The notes: generated from the sequence alone by a model not told the origin. A stretch of 64,000 nucleotides of DNA from an uncultured Aquimarina sp. (GCA_947496705.1 CANMDW010000001.1:1-64000); one strand, 5' to 3'. Counted from the stretch's first letter, positions 1-8,988 are shown. Numbers and translations: made by a program.

Positions 1-144
1 GCTTCCTGAGCCAGCCTTTGTTCTTCAGCTAATCGGGCAGCTTCAGCAGCTTCCTGAGCCAGCCTTTGTTCTTCAGCTAATCGGGCAGCTTCAGCAGCTT
101 CCTGAGCCAGCCTTTGTTCTTCAGCCAAACGGGCAGCTTCGGCA
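1..144 (-). repeat. 48-bp tandem repeat encoding a 16-residue Ala/Glu/Arg heptad-like unit
   Basis: Units start at 1, 49 and 97. The first two are identical, the third differs at a few bases, and the array continues past the left edge. On the minus strand each unit encodes AEAARLAEEQRLAQEA, which should form a charged alpha-helical coiled coil. Tandem copies of this type change in number easily by slippage, so the tail length may vary between strains. Confidence 0.9.
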
Positions 145-1583
145 GCTTCATCATCTGCTTTCTTTTGAGCAGCCAGACGTGCTTCTTCTTCGGCCTGTTG
201 CTTGGCAGCTTCGGCTTCCCGGGCGGCTTCTTCGGCAGCTATTTTTTGTTCTTCAGATTCCTGCTCGGTCACTTCCCGCTCCAGCTCCTTCTGAGACGCG
301 GCTATACGTTCTTGCTCGGTCATCTCTTGCTCGAGCGTCTTCTCAGAAGCCAATCGTTCTTCTTCGGCTTTCCTGTTCAGTAGTTTTATTTCTTCTTCTC
401 TTTGTAATTCAAGCTCTCGGGCAGCTCTGGCTTCTTTTGCTTTAGCCTCGGCAATAGACCGCTCCAGTTCGCTCATAGATCGCTGTTCCTGGCTTTGAGA
501 TTCGCCAGTTTCATCTTGCAGGTTTCTTATGATTTTATTTTGTTCTAAAATTTCTTTTTTCAACCTTCTGATCTCAGAATCCCTTGCTTCATAGGCTTTT
601 TGTGTTCCGGTTTTTGATTTGCTTCGGCTTTTTGGTCGTTCGGTAGCAAAATTGTAGGCCAGACCCACCTCGTGTGTTGAGCCTAAATCACCTGTGTCTC
701 CCAAGCCCATTTCGTAAGTATATCCAATGGAAACATTTGAGGTGATATTACCTCCTATACCTAATGATGCCCCGTAAAAACTATTGTATCCTGCCTGAGC
801 CCAGCCCAGTTCTGGTAATTCTACAATAACATTACCCCCGTATCTAAGATTGGAGTCAGACTCTGAATCGGCCAGCATATTGGCATAGGCCATACCGCGT
901 ATGGTCTTGTCTGATGATCTTCTTTCTAAACCTGTAGTATACATCACATGACCGGTAAACGCCATGTTGTCTGTTAATAACTCACTAGCCGTTAAATTAT
1001 AAGCAGCCAGGTTCACCACAGAAACCCCTACATCAAATTCTGCATAATTAAAGTTGATACCAGGAGTTAATTGAAAAACAGAGCTGTTTTCGTAGTTAAG
1101 AATAACCGGGTCACTTACTTGTACTCCATTATTTAGCAATATGCTTGTGGCTGCATCGATGTTGGATTTAATTCCGCTTTGCGAAAAACCTAAATTCAAT
1201 CCAAAAGTGAAATTCATATCCCGATTTAACTCCAGCCTGTATGCAAAATTGGCGATACCACCAAAAAATCTATAAATACCTTCATTTTGTTGATGCAGAC
1301 CGATAGAAACCCCGGTTTTTTCATCAAAATTTGCGGTGTAATTTATGAGATAGGTTTGTGGATTATCATTAAAAGACGCCCACTGTGTTTTATTATAGAC
1401 ATTAACAGATTTTTTGTTTTCGCGAACTAACGAAAAAGTGGGGTTAAAATAAAACCGGTTATATCTTACTAAGTTGTGTGTTGGGATATCGGTAGGGAGA
1501 ACACCATAGGTGGTGCTTTCATCCTGTCCTTTACTAAGGTGAAAGGATAAACATATTAATACTAAAAGTAATCTTCTGACCAT
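1..1583 (-). CDS. PorP/SprF-like type IX secretion outer-membrane protein with coiled-coil tail (3' end beyond window)
   Basis: The reading frame starts at the ATG complementary to 1581-1583 and stays open to the left edge (527 codons visible), so the C-terminus is missing. It begins with a signal peptide (MVRRLLLVLICLSFH..., cleavage near SKGQ). About 300 residues of PorP/SprF-type beta-barrel follow (for example NPTFSLVRENKKS, FNDNPQTYLINYTANFD, TYEMGLGDTGDLGSTHEVGLAYNF). After that comes a Lys/Arg/Glu/Ala-rich coiled coil ending in 16-residue repeats. Only four bases separate its ATG from the stop of the adhesin upstream. In the SprB/SprF pair of Flavobacterium, a PorP/SprF-like protein is needed for secretion or anchoring of an adhesin with this kind of C-terminal domain. 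I infer the same role here. The tail may lead to an OmpA-type domain outside the window, which cannot be checked. Family call is by eye and fairly confident. Confidence 0.8.
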   Translation of the reverse strand, partial: MVRRLLLVLICLSFHLSKGQDESTTYGVLPTDIPTHNLVRYNRFYFNPTFSLVRENKKSVNVYNKTQWASFNDNPQTYLINYTANFDEKTGVSIGLHQQNEGIYRFFGGIANFAYRLELNRDMNFTFGLNLGFSQSGIKSNIDAATSILLNNGVQVSDPVILNYENSSVFQLTPGINFNYAEFDVGVSVVNLAAYNLTASELLTDNMAFTGHVMYTTGLERRSSDKTIRGMAYANMLADSESDSNLRYGGNVIVELPELGWAQAGYNSFYGASLGIGGNITSNVSIGYTYEMGLGDTGDLGSTHEVGLAYNFATERPKSRSKSKTGTQKAYEARDSEIRRLKKEILEQNKIIRNLQDETGESQSQEQRSMSELERSIAEAKAKEARAARELELQREEEIKLLNRKAEEERLASEKTLEQEMTEQERIAASQKELEREVTEQESEEQKIAAEEAAREAEAAKQQAEEEARLAAQKKADDEAAEAARLAEEQRLAQEAAEAARLAEEQRLAQEAAEAARLAEEQRLAQE

Positions 1584-1587
1584 AAAA

Positions 1588-3672
1588 CTATCTCATTACC
1601 GTTATCGAACCTTTTCTGACTACGGAATTATTTCTTGTAATTATATAATAATATATCGGTTCTCCTCCCGAGGATTTTGAACTTTCTACCGGCCAGTTAT
1701 TTTGATAACCCACCGAAGTAAAGTCAACCTGGCCTCTCGAATTATAAATTGTGACTTCTACATCCTGTTGATTAAATAACGAATCCGGTAACAACCAATT
1801 ATCGTTAATACCATCATTATTGGGGGTAACCACATTGGGGATAATTTCTGTCTCGCCTGCCTCCCCCGCAATAGTCACTGTATTCGAATCGATAACACAG
1901 TCTAATAGCGTTATTCTTACAAAATACTGACCTGGCCTGTCTATTTCAATCGAATTGGTACCCTGACCGCCTATAATCGTATCCCCATTGATTGCAGGGC
2001 GATTTTCGCCATCAACCACCACAAACCACTCATAGGTATAACTCCCACTTTGTGGCACGCTTAAGGTAACGGTGCCTGACGGCGGAATAAACGATGAGGA
2101 GGCATCTATGACTAAAGCATTCGATAAAAACTCTACCACAAGCTCATTGGATCGTGCCGTGGGAAAGGTAGTGCCCCTTAGCGTTGCATCCAATACATAG
2201 GTCTCCCCAATATTAGCCTGGGTGACCGTGATGGTAGGATCTGTATCGCCAGTAGACTGCCCGTTGCTGAACCATTCAAAATCAAATAAGGGATATTGTG
2301 CTGCGGTAATGGGAACCTCTACTCCCGTGTCGGTAATGCCAAACAAATTTTCTATACCCAAGGTCCCTGAATCTGCATCACAGTCCAGCAAGGTAGTAAT
2401 CACTGTTCTAAAACCAACTGGCTCAAAAACCTCGGTCGTCGCCTCCAGCGTATCCATACATACATCATTGGCAAAGACACTGGCAACATACAAACCAACA
2501 TTACTTATATCAATAGACAAAGCTCCCGGACTATCTATCGGAAGCGCTGGCTGAAAACTTATTCCATTCCTGAACCATTCTACGGTACTGCCCGGTGGGG
2601 CGTTGGTCGTTATCGATAAGGTCAACGTGGGTTCGGTGGGCAGCAGCATGATCTCGGGAGGGGGACGGGTCAAAATATCAGATCCCAAATTGACCACCTC
2701 TACAGGGGCTGTAGTGATAGAACAAGTGTCTGAACCTCCAATGGTAACCGTATAAATCCCTCCAAAATTACTCTCAGGTAAATTTATTATAGCACCATCA
2801 TATTGGGGTTGTAACACCCCATCGCGAAACCATTCGTAAGTAAAATCATTACCGTCTACACTGGCTGATAATATCTTCACATCGCTGGGGCAAAATTCTA
2901 CCCGAGGGGCTTCATTGATTTGTACCGTAGTAGTATTAAAATCGATCACAGTAATAAAACCTATATTTGCTCCTCCATAAAACCCTTCACAACCCGATGG
3001 TAATGGGATTCTGGCCCGATATCTTCCGGGTTGTGATATATTGGCTAGTGTAGTACCTGTTTCATTAGGTATAATTACAAAAGTACCGGTTAGATCGGCG
3101 TCTATGGCCCATTCATATTCCGGGAAATCTGAAGGTGATGCGGTTAAGGACACTGATTCACCTGCACATAAACCTATGCTGCTTACACTGTTTATAGTAA
3201 CCCCGCCACTATCGGTATCTGTATTAAAATAAGCAATACTCATACCCTCTCTAAGCGCACTAAGAAATTCAACCCCAGCTTCAATGGCACGAACACGCAT
3301 GCTATAATTATTACTGGCAAGATTGGTGGGCATTAAAAAAGGGGTATCAAAATCTATGTCCTGGCCAATACTTATTGGCACAGATGTTGTAAATCGGGAT
3401 AATACAAGGGGGGTGTCTGAAAAGATACCATCTTCATCAGATAATTCAAGGATAAACTCTGTGCCAATAGCAAAGGGTTGTTTTGTGGATCTTACAATAG
3501 CACGCCTGTTGGGTGTTCCCTCGTTAACACAAGCAATAGCTACCGCATCGTTACTGTTTTCTATGTAAAAAAGGGGTCCCTGATCGGTGAATTGTGCAAT
3601 ACTCTCCCATGAAGAAAACAGGAGTACTGTCATACAGACAATTGACGATATTAGGTTAAGTTTCTTTCTCAT
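1588..3672 (-). CDS. Secreted adhesin-like protein with gliding-motility (type B, CHU_C-like) C-terminal domain
   Basis: 694 residues with a signal peptide (MRKKLNLISSIVCMTVLLFSS, cleavage after SIAQ). The middle is a string of Ig/PKD-like beta repeats with YEWF, VEWFRNG and FEWFSNG tryptophan motifs, each about 80-90 residues. The last ~85 residues carry the hallmark IIPNVVTPNNDGINDNW, then VTIYNSRGQV and a KGSITVMR end, as in type B type IX secretion substrates. I infer a cell-surface or secreted adhesin of unknown ligand. It sits four bases before the PorP/SprF-like gene, its likely secretion partner. It is a close paralogue of the gene at 4394-6487, and residues of about 300-515 are almost identical between the two. 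Confidence 0.85.
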   Translation of the reverse strand: MRKKLNLISSIVCMTVLLFSSWESIAQFTDQGPLFYIENSNDAVAIACVNEGTPNRRAIVRSTKQPFAIGTEFILELSDEDGIFSDTPLVLSRFTTSVPISIGQDIDFDTPFLMPTNLASNNYSMRVRAIEAGVEFLSALREGMSIAYFNTDTDSGGVTINSVSSIGLCAGESVSLTASPSDFPEYEWAIDADLTGTFVIIPNETGTTLANISQPGRYRARIPLPSGCEGFYGGANIGFITVIDFNTTTVQINEAPRVEFCPSDVKILSASVDGNDFTYEWFRDGVLQPQYDGAIINLPESNFGGIYTVTIGGSDTCSITTAPVEVVNLGSDILTRPPPEIMLLPTEPTLTLSITTNAPPGSTVEWFRNGISFQPALPIDSPGALSIDISNVGLYVASVFANDVCMDTLEATTEVFEPVGFRTVITTLLDCDADSGTLGIENLFGITDTGVEVPITAAQYPLFDFEWFSNGQSTGDTDPTITVTQANIGETYVLDATLRGTTFPTARSNELVVEFLSNALVIDASSSFIPPSGTVTLSVPQSGSYTYEWFVVVDGENRPAINGDTIIGGQGTNSIEIDRPGQYFVRITLLDCVIDSNTVTIAGEAGETEIIPNVVTPNNDGINDNWLLPDSLFNQQDVEVTIYNSRGQVDFTSVGYQNNWPVESSKSSGGEPIYYYIITRNNSVVRKGSITVMR
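2128..2790. repeat. Near-identical block shared with 4934-5596 (offset 2806 bp)
   Basis: Aligned by eye at a constant offset of 2806 bp, this block differs from its partner at only about ten positions. The flanking parts of the two adhesin genes are clearly more diverged. A conserved island inside two diverged paralogues is typical of recent gene conversion, or of duplication followed by selection on the ends. Confidence 0.8.
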
Positions 3673-3728
3673 GATATCACACTTAATAGTAAGGTGAAAA
3701 TGGCAAACATCAACTTAGCGATTCGGGG
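3673..3728 (-). promoter_or_regulatory. Conserved leader of adhesin gene 1
   Basis: On the minus strand the 56 bases before the ATG include CCCCGAATCGCTAAGTTGAT followed by GTTTGCCATTTTCA, almost the same as before the second adhesin (6488-6543). Conservation stops sharply at the CCCC edge. It is probably the 5' untranslated leader or a shared regulatory element. No Shine-Dalgarno site is seen, which is usual in this phylum. Confidence 0.5.
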
Positions 3729-4393
3729 CGCTTGTTAATAATATTGTTAATATATTTTTTACCAAGACATAAAATTATAAATTAAATAGTTATATCAAAC
3801 TAAATTTTAATATTTTTTTGTAATAATTTTCTGACCTTTGCCGAATTGTTCCGTTTCACGGAAAATTAAATTAAATTAAAAAAACAGCTTAATATACATA
3901 AAATTTTGTTAATCAAAGTGTTGTATAGATATAAAAAAGCTATGGCACTATCCGTAAGTAGCTAAAATATCCCCAAATTTTTTATAAAAAAGCAAAGAAT
4001 TTTATACGAAAAACGACTGGGTTTTTCACTTTTTTGCGCATTTTGTAGGATATAAAACCTCAGAAAAAGGCAGTTTTATTCGATGAAGTGTAAAAAACAT
4101 TGTTGAAATATGAGTTGAGAAACAGGGAAATATTTACCTAAAACCAGGGTGTTCTTTTGTGTTTTTGAAGAGAAGTATAACCTACTAATTTGGTAAATGA
4201 AGAATGATTTTATCTCATAAATTTTTTCTGTTATTCATCTTATTATGAGCTTTGTAATACATTCTTTTCTGCCTTGGCCACTTAGCAATATTAGACCCGT
4301 TGTGTGTTTTGAGCAAATTTCTTCCAACGGAAAAAAGCTATATGCCTTTTTTTGCGTCACAATCGTTATTAATCAGTTCACCTAATCATAAAA
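3673..4393. other. 721-bp intergenic region between the two adhesin genes
   Basis: No convincing gene is visible on either strand; the sequence is very AT-rich. Two duplicated edges stand out. At 3673-3728 is the leader of the downstream adhesin gene, matching 6488-6543. At 4387-4393 is a copy of the TTTTATG that in the other paralogue starts the PorP/SprF gene. Here that ATG at 4389 is followed by ATT AGG and a TGA stop, so no second PorP/SprF gene exists. No PorP-like sequence could be recognised further in. Confidence 0.7.
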
Positions 4394-6487
4394 CTATCTC
4401 ATTACCGTTATCGAACCTTTTCTGACTACGGAATTGTTTCTCGTTATTATATAGTAATAGATCGGCTCCTGACCCAAAGAAATTGAATTCTCCTGTGGCC
4501 AGTTATTTTGATAGCCCAACGATGTGAAATCTACCCGACCTCCGGAGGTATAAATCGTAACCTCCACATCTTGCTGATTAAATAAAGAATCTGGTAACAA
4601 CCAAGTATCATTGATCCCATCATTATTGGGGGTTACCACATTGGGAATAATCTCTGATTCGCCTATCTCTCCTCCTATATTCACTATGTTTGACTCAATC
4701 ACACAATCCTGTAAAGTGACCCGTACAAAGTATTGACCCGATGTGTCGATTTCAATACTGTTGGTACCCTGACCGCCTACAATAGTATCTCCATTGACCG
4801 CCAATTGATTCTCGCCATTAATCACTACAAACCATTCATAGATATAATTGCCGCTTTGCAGTACGCTTAAGGTAACGGTCTCACCAGGTGGAACAAATGG
4901 AGATGAACTGTCGATCACCAAATTATCGGATAGAAACTCTACCACAAGCTCATTGGATCGTGCCGTGGGAAAGGTAGTGCCCCTTAGCGTTGCATCCAAT
5001 ACATAGGTCTCCCCAATATTAGCCTGGGTGACCGTGATGGTAGGGTCTGTATCGCCAGTAGACTGCCCGTTGCTGAACCATTCAAAATCAAATAAGGGAT
5101 ATTGTGCTGCGGTAATGGGAACCTCTACTCCCGTGTCGGTAATGCCAAACAAATTTTCTATACCCAAGGTCCCTGAATCTGCATCACAGTCCAGCAAGGT
5201 AGTAATCACTGTTCTAAAACCAACTGGCTCAAAAACCTCCGTCGTCGCCTCCAGCGTATCCATACATACATCATTGGCAAAGACACTGGCAACATACAAA
5301 CCAACATTACTTATATCAATAGACAAAGCTCCCGGACTATCTATCGGAAGCGCTGGCTGAAAACTTATTCCATTCCTGAACCATTCTACTGTACTGCCCG
5401 GTGGTGCGTTGGTCGTTATCGATAAGGTCAACGTGGGTTCGGTGGGTAGCAGCATGATCTCGGGAGGGGGTCGGGTCAAAATATCAGATCCCAAATTGAC
5501 CACCTCTACAGGGGCTGTAGTGAGAGAACAAGTGTCTGAACCTCCTATGGTAACCGTGTAAATCCCTCCAAAATTACTCTCCGGTAAATTTACTATAGCA
5601 CTATCATACTGGGGTTGTAACACCCCGTCTCGAAACCATTCGTAAGTAAAATCAGAATCGGTCACGCTGGCAGATAGTATTTTTACATCACTAGGACAAA
5701 ACGCTACTCTCGGGGCTTCATTAATTTGAATTGCTGTGGTGTTAAAATCATAAATGGTAATTCCTCCTAAATTGGCTCCTCCGTATAATCTTTCACATCC
5801 ACCAGGTAGGAGAATTCGAACATCATAGCTGCCTGGTTCGGTAACATTGGTCAATGTAGAACCGGTTTCTCCTGCAATGATCTCTCCATTAAATTTCCAT
5901 TCGTATTCAGAAAAATCATCGGGGGAAACGTTTAATGTCAACGATTCACCACTACACAAACCAATCGCACTTACATCATTGACGGTTACCAGTCTTCTTG
6001 TATCAAAATAAGCGATAGGCACCCCTGTGCTTATGGCACTAAAAATATCTTCTTCCCCAGTTCTGGTTGCCCTAATGCGAAGACTGTAATTGTCACTGGC
6101 AAGATCGGTGGGCATTAAAAAAGGGGTATCAAAATCTATATCTTCATTGATGTTTATTGGGGTCGATGTTGTAAATCGGGATAATACGAGGGGGGTATCT
6201 GAAAAGATACCGTCTTCATCAGACAACTCTAAAACAAATTCAGTTCCAATAGGAAAAGGAACTGTTGTTCTCTTCGCAATAGCAGCTCGAACTGGTGTAC
6301 ATTGATTTACACAGGCGAGATCTAATGCTTCATCTCTATCACAGAAACTCTCGCCGGTACATATATTTTCACTACAAATGTAAAACTTAGGGCCTTGTTC
6401 GGTAAATTGTGCACTAGCCTGTAATGAAGAAAACAGGAGTACTGCCATACAGATAATTGACAATATGGGGTTACATTGCTTTTTCAT
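4394..6487 (-). CDS. Secreted adhesin-like protein with gliding-motility C-terminal domain, paralogue 2
   Basis: I place the start at the ATG at 6485-6487 (MKKQCNPILSIICMAVLLFSS), which aligns with the paralogue. A longer frame to 6529 would put 14 residues ahead of the signal peptide. The protein has about 697 residues: signal peptide, a Cys-rich insert near residues 35-60 (YICSENICTGESFC) that is missing from paralogue 1, Ig/PKD-like repeats, and a CHU_C-like end (IIPNVVTPNNDGINDTW ... KGSITVMR). Probably a type IX-secreted surface protein. No PorP/SprF gene follows it, only a dead start codon, so it may share the partner of the other copy. The ligand is unknown. Confidence 0.84.
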   Translation of the reverse strand: MKKQCNPILSIICMAVLLFSSLQASAQFTEQGPKFYICSENICTGESFCDRDEALDLACVNQCTPVRAAIAKRTTVPFPIGTEFVLELSDEDGIFSDTPLVLSRFTTSTPININEDIDFDTPFLMPTDLASDNYSLRIRATRTGEEDIFSAISTGVPIAYFDTRRLVTVNDVSAIGLCSGESLTLNVSPDDFSEYEWKFNGEIIAGETGSTLTNVTEPGSYDVRILLPGGCERLYGGANLGGITIYDFNTTAIQINEAPRVAFCPSDVKILSASVTDSDFTYEWFRDGVLQPQYDSAIVNLPESNFGGIYTVTIGGSDTCSLTTAPVEVVNLGSDILTRPPPEIMLLPTEPTLTLSITTNAPPGSTVEWFRNGISFQPALPIDSPGALSIDISNVGLYVASVFANDVCMDTLEATTEVFEPVGFRTVITTLLDCDADSGTLGIENLFGITDTGVEVPITAAQYPLFDFEWFSNGQSTGDTDPTITVTQANIGETYVLDATLRGTTFPTARSNELVVEFLSDNLVIDSSSPFVPPGETVTLSVLQSGNYIYEWFVVINGENQLAVNGDTIVGGQGTNSIEIDTSGQYFVRVTLQDCVIESNIVNIGGEIGESEIIPNVVTPNNDGINDTWLLPDSLFNQQDVEVTIYTSGGRVDFTSLGYQNNWPQENSISLGQEPIYYYIITRNNSVVRKGSITVMR
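4934..5596. repeat. Near-identical block shared with 2128-2790
   Basis: Second copy of the conserved island inside the paired adhesin genes. It codes for the region from about SNFGGIYTVTIGGSDTC through NELVVEFLS, with only a handful of base differences from the other copy, mostly silent. Confidence 0.8.
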
Positions 6488-6543
6488 GGGATCACACTTA
6501 CTGGTTAAGATGAAAATGGTAAACATCAACTTAGCGATTCGGG
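6488..6543 (-). promoter_or_regulatory. Conserved leader of adhesin gene 2
   Basis: Counterpart of 3673-3728. The minus strand reads CCCCGAATCGCTAAGTTGAT followed by GTTTACCATTTTCA and then the start codon region. Shared leaders suggest that the two adhesin genes are regulated alike. Confidence 0.5.
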
Positions 6544-6691
6544 GGCTAGTTGACCCATTTCCTGAAAGTATTAAAAAAGCAACCCTCTAAAAAATTATAT
6601 ATGTCCCATTTTTTTGAATTACAGATAATGCCGTAAAAAGATGGTGGTAATCCTATGCTTTTGGCGGTAATGTATCGCAGTAACTTCATTT

Positions 6692-6725
6692 TAAAACAAA
6701 AAACCCGTTGAAAACATCAACGGGT
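6692..6725 (-). terminator. Intrinsic terminator after the OmpH-like gene
   Basis: On the minus strand the hairpin ACCCGTTG / CAACGGGT (6703-6725, loop about 7 bases) is followed by a T-rich run (TTTTTTGTTTT, 6692-6702). It lies about 20 bases after the stop at 6747. Confidence 0.8.
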
Positions 6726-6746
6726 CCAGCACAAAAAATAAAGCCA

Positions 6747-7277
6747 TTATTCTTTACTTTCAGAAACCGAATCGGTTCCATTTAATGCCTTTACAATCTC
6801 TTCGGTAAGATCCAATTCTTCTTTACCATATAAGATATTGCTTACTTCGGTATCCCCATAAATATAGGTGTATCCGTTTTTCTTTCCATAGTCTTTAATA
6901 AAGTCCTTCACCTTATTGATAATAGAGTCTATCTCGGTCTGGCTTCCTTGCTGGATCTCCTGCATTTTGGCTTGTTGCTCTCTTTGCAGCTCCTGTTGTT
7001 TTGTCATTAACTCCTGCTCTTTTTTCTCGCGATTGGCCTTGGTCATAGATTTCATGATTGTTTGATATCCTTGCACCTCTATCTGAAATTGCTTTGCTTT
7101 TTCCTCAAGCTCGGTTCGCACTTCATTATTTTTCTTTGTCCACTTTTCTTGTGCAACTTTCATTTCATTAAAATCGGAAACTACTTTGGTGTTATTTACA
7201 TAACCTGTTTTTTCAGTTTGTTGATTACAAGAAGCTAAAATTAACAATGCACTCGCAATCCATAAAAATTTTCTCAT
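6747..7277 (-). CDS. OmpH/Skp-family periplasmic chaperone-like lipoprotein
   Basis: 176 residues starting with a lipoprotein signal (MRKFLWIASALLILASC, Cys17 as the lipidation site). It continues with the OmpH pattern: a short strand (TGYVNNTKVVSDFNEM), a long charged coiled coil (about residues 45-125, KEQELMTKQQELQREQQ) and a C-terminal strand/helix (GYTYIYGDTEVSNILYG). Skp/OmpH proteins hold unfolded outer-membrane proteins in the periplasm. A lipid-anchored version is common in Bacteroidota. It is followed by its own terminator. Family assignment is good; the exact client is unknown. Confidence 0.8.
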   Translation of the reverse strand: MRKFLWIASALLILASCNQQTEKTGYVNNTKVVSDFNEMKVAQEKWTKKNNEVRTELEEKAKQFQIEVQGYQTIMKSMTKANREKKEQELMTKQQELQREQQAKMQEIQQGSQTEIDSIINKVKDFIKDYGKKNGYTYIYGDTEVSNILYGKEELDLTEEIVKALNGTDSVSESKE

Positions 7278-7508
7278 GTTTTCAAAAATTTAGTTCTGCG
7301 CAAAAATATCAAAGTTCATGTGATGTTACTCATTATATTTCTTCAAAATAACAAATAATAGTAAAAAACGATTGTTTTATATTCTATAATAAGTAAAATC
7401 TATTAAAAATGAATCGCAATAAGGTGTTTTAAGCTTGTTTTGATAAAATCCACGGTATTTTATCACCATTTAAAACAAAATGTCCTAAAAACTATTTTAA
7501 AATAAGAA

Positions 7509-8375
7509 TTACGGTTTTTTAAGCACATACACATGTGAAGAATACTCTCCAGATCGTTTTCCTTTTATATTTGATCGTAACCCCACCCAAAATGCCCTAA
7601 AAAAATTCATGTTGTTGCTTTTGTATTTTTCAGATAAGAGGGAAACATAAAAAGAATCAAACTTCATGGGAAGCGTTTTCTCCAAATCAAATTTGTGTTC
7701 TGAAAACAATTGTTGAATCGCTTTTTTAGAAAAATGCCAAAGATGTCTGGGAACATCATATGCCGCCCAAAATGAGGTGTAATATTTGGCATCATATGAT
7801 TTGAAATTCGGCACCGCAATAATCACATATCCATTTGGTTTTACCAGGCGTTTTAATTCTTTTATTTGATTTTGCAAATCGGGTACATGTTCGAGCACAT
7901 GCCACATGGTAATGATGTCAAATTGTTCTTCTTCAAAATCTGAGGTCTCAGATAGCAAATCAATTCCTTTTTGTTGCGCCAAATTTTTTGCCACACTATT
8001 GGGTTCGGTTCCTGTAACGTTCCAGCCTTTCTTTTTGGCAACACTTAAAAAATCTCCTGTTCCGGCCCCGATGTCCAAAAGTTTACCCGGACCATCATTT
8101 AATTTTGAAATTAAACTAACTTTCTTGTTCAGTGAATATGTTTTAACAAGATGATATAACTTTTCGAAAAGAGATCGTTTTGAATCTGTATGAGAAATGT
8201 AATCTTCGCTTTGATAATATTTCTCTAATTCTTCAGAAAGAGGTTTTGGCGATGTCACCAACATATCATAATTGTCATCATAATACAACTGAAACTTTTC
8301 GCCCGAAACTGTATGATCTTTACACTCAATAAAAAAATCTGAACCTTGTTGTTTTTGCATTATATTGATAATCAT
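7509..8375 (-). CDS. Class I SAM-dependent methyltransferase (UbiG/UbiE-like fold)
   Basis: 288 residues. The SAM-binding motif I is LLDIGAGTGDFLSVAKKKGW (about residues 90-110). The acidic residue ending beta-2 is in VTGTEPNS, motif post-I is FDIITMWHVLEHV, and LVKPNGYVIIAVPNF follows. An N-terminal part before residue 80 probably helps substrate recognition. The substrate cannot be told from sequence. It precedes mnmG on the same strand but is separated from it by about 640 bp with two palindromes, so it is probably transcribed alone. The ATG at 8360 is an alternative start. Confidence 0.85.
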   Translation of the reverse strand: MIINIMQKQQGSDFFIECKDHTVSGEKFQLYYDDNYDMLVTSPKPLSEELEKYYQSEDYISHTDSKRSLFEKLYHLVKTYSLNKKVSLISKLNDGPGKLLDIGAGTGDFLSVAKKKGWNVTGTEPNSVAKNLAQQKGIDLLSETSDFEEEQFDIITMWHVLEHVPDLQNQIKELKRLVKPNGYVIIAVPNFKSYDAKYYTSFWAAYDVPRHLWHFSKKAIQQLFSEHKFDLEKTLPMKFDSFYVSLLSEKYKSNNMNFFRAFWVGLRSNIKGKRSGEYSSHVYVLKKP

Positions 8376-8424
8376 ATTTCTTATTAGCGTTGAAAAAAAC
8401 CGTTGTTTATAAAAGAGCTCTCTT

Positions 8425-8462
8425 GAACTTTTCGCTTCCGAACAAAAAGTTTAAATGAGTTC
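8425..8462. repeat. Short palindromic dispersed element (TTTTCGCTT ... AAAAAGTTTAAATGAGTTC type)
   Basis: GAACTTTTCGCTTCCGAAC is followed by AAAAAGTTTAAATGAGTTC, with partly complementary ends. Related copies are at 22551-22583, 30274-30321 and in the arms of the larger element at 54251-54482. Length and ends vary between copies. Confidence 0.6.
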
Positions 8463-8765
8463 AAAACTAATTTCACCTTATTAGAGTAAAAATTGTTTGA
8501 AATCGATTCCTTAAAAAACAGAACAACATTAGTGATTAAATTTTTTCTAAGGAGTTTGTTTTTACACAGAGACTTCATATCATTTCTCATATGAAATTAC
8601 CATCTAATACATTTTTCTTCGTAAACCGCAATTTCATCAATACTCTATATTCTATTTCACTAGCATCCGAAAGTTTTCTAAAACATTGACGAAATCTCCG
8701 TAATTCATTACTGTATCAGTAATGTTCAGGCAGATCTTTGGAAAATATCTTTTTATCACGAAATC

Positions 8766-8798
8766 AGACCTGACAGGTTTTTAAAACCTGTCAGGTCT
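8766..8798. repeat. 33-bp palindrome, ACCTGACAGG family
   Basis: Arms of 16 bases (AGACCTGACAGGTTTT / AAAACCTGTCAGGTCT) around one base. Closely related palindromes are at 20125-20160 and 50387-50415. It could act as a bidirectional terminator or be a REP-like mobile palindrome. Confidence 0.8.
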
Positions 8799-8898
8799 TG
8801 ATCGCTAGTGTTTTTAGATTTTTAAAACGTCGTTCTCTCTTCATTTTTTAATAAACTTCCGGATATTTCTGATTCTATTTCTATTTTATTACGATTAT

Positions 8899-8932
8899 AA
8901 ACCCTGAAGGGTTTTTAAAACCTTCAGGGTTT
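8899..8932 (-). terminator. Probable terminator of mnmG (palindrome)
   Basis: Arms AAACCCTGAAGG and CCTTCAGGGTTT flank an AT-rich loop, about 80 bases after the mnmG stop. The symmetric shape means it could work in either direction, but only minus-strand transcription reaches it. It is similar in style to the ACCTGACAGG palindromes. Confidence 0.55.
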
Positions 8933-8988
8933 TGTTAATACTTTATAACAACCCAACAGCATTTTCTATTCTGAGGGCTTTTTCTTAA

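Noticed and set aside
3838..3870. CCGTTTCACGG near the adhesin spacer as another parS site
   Set aside because: Lacks the central CACGTG palindrome of parS.
2222..5360. Identical 110-codon plus-strand frames opposite both adhesin genes
   Set aside because: They lie antisense within the near-identical block; their identity only reflects the duplication.
8384..8590. 68-codon minus-strand frame next to the methyltransferase gene
   Set aside because: Lys/Asn/Phe-rich low-information sequence, overlaps a dispersed repeat, no recognisable features.
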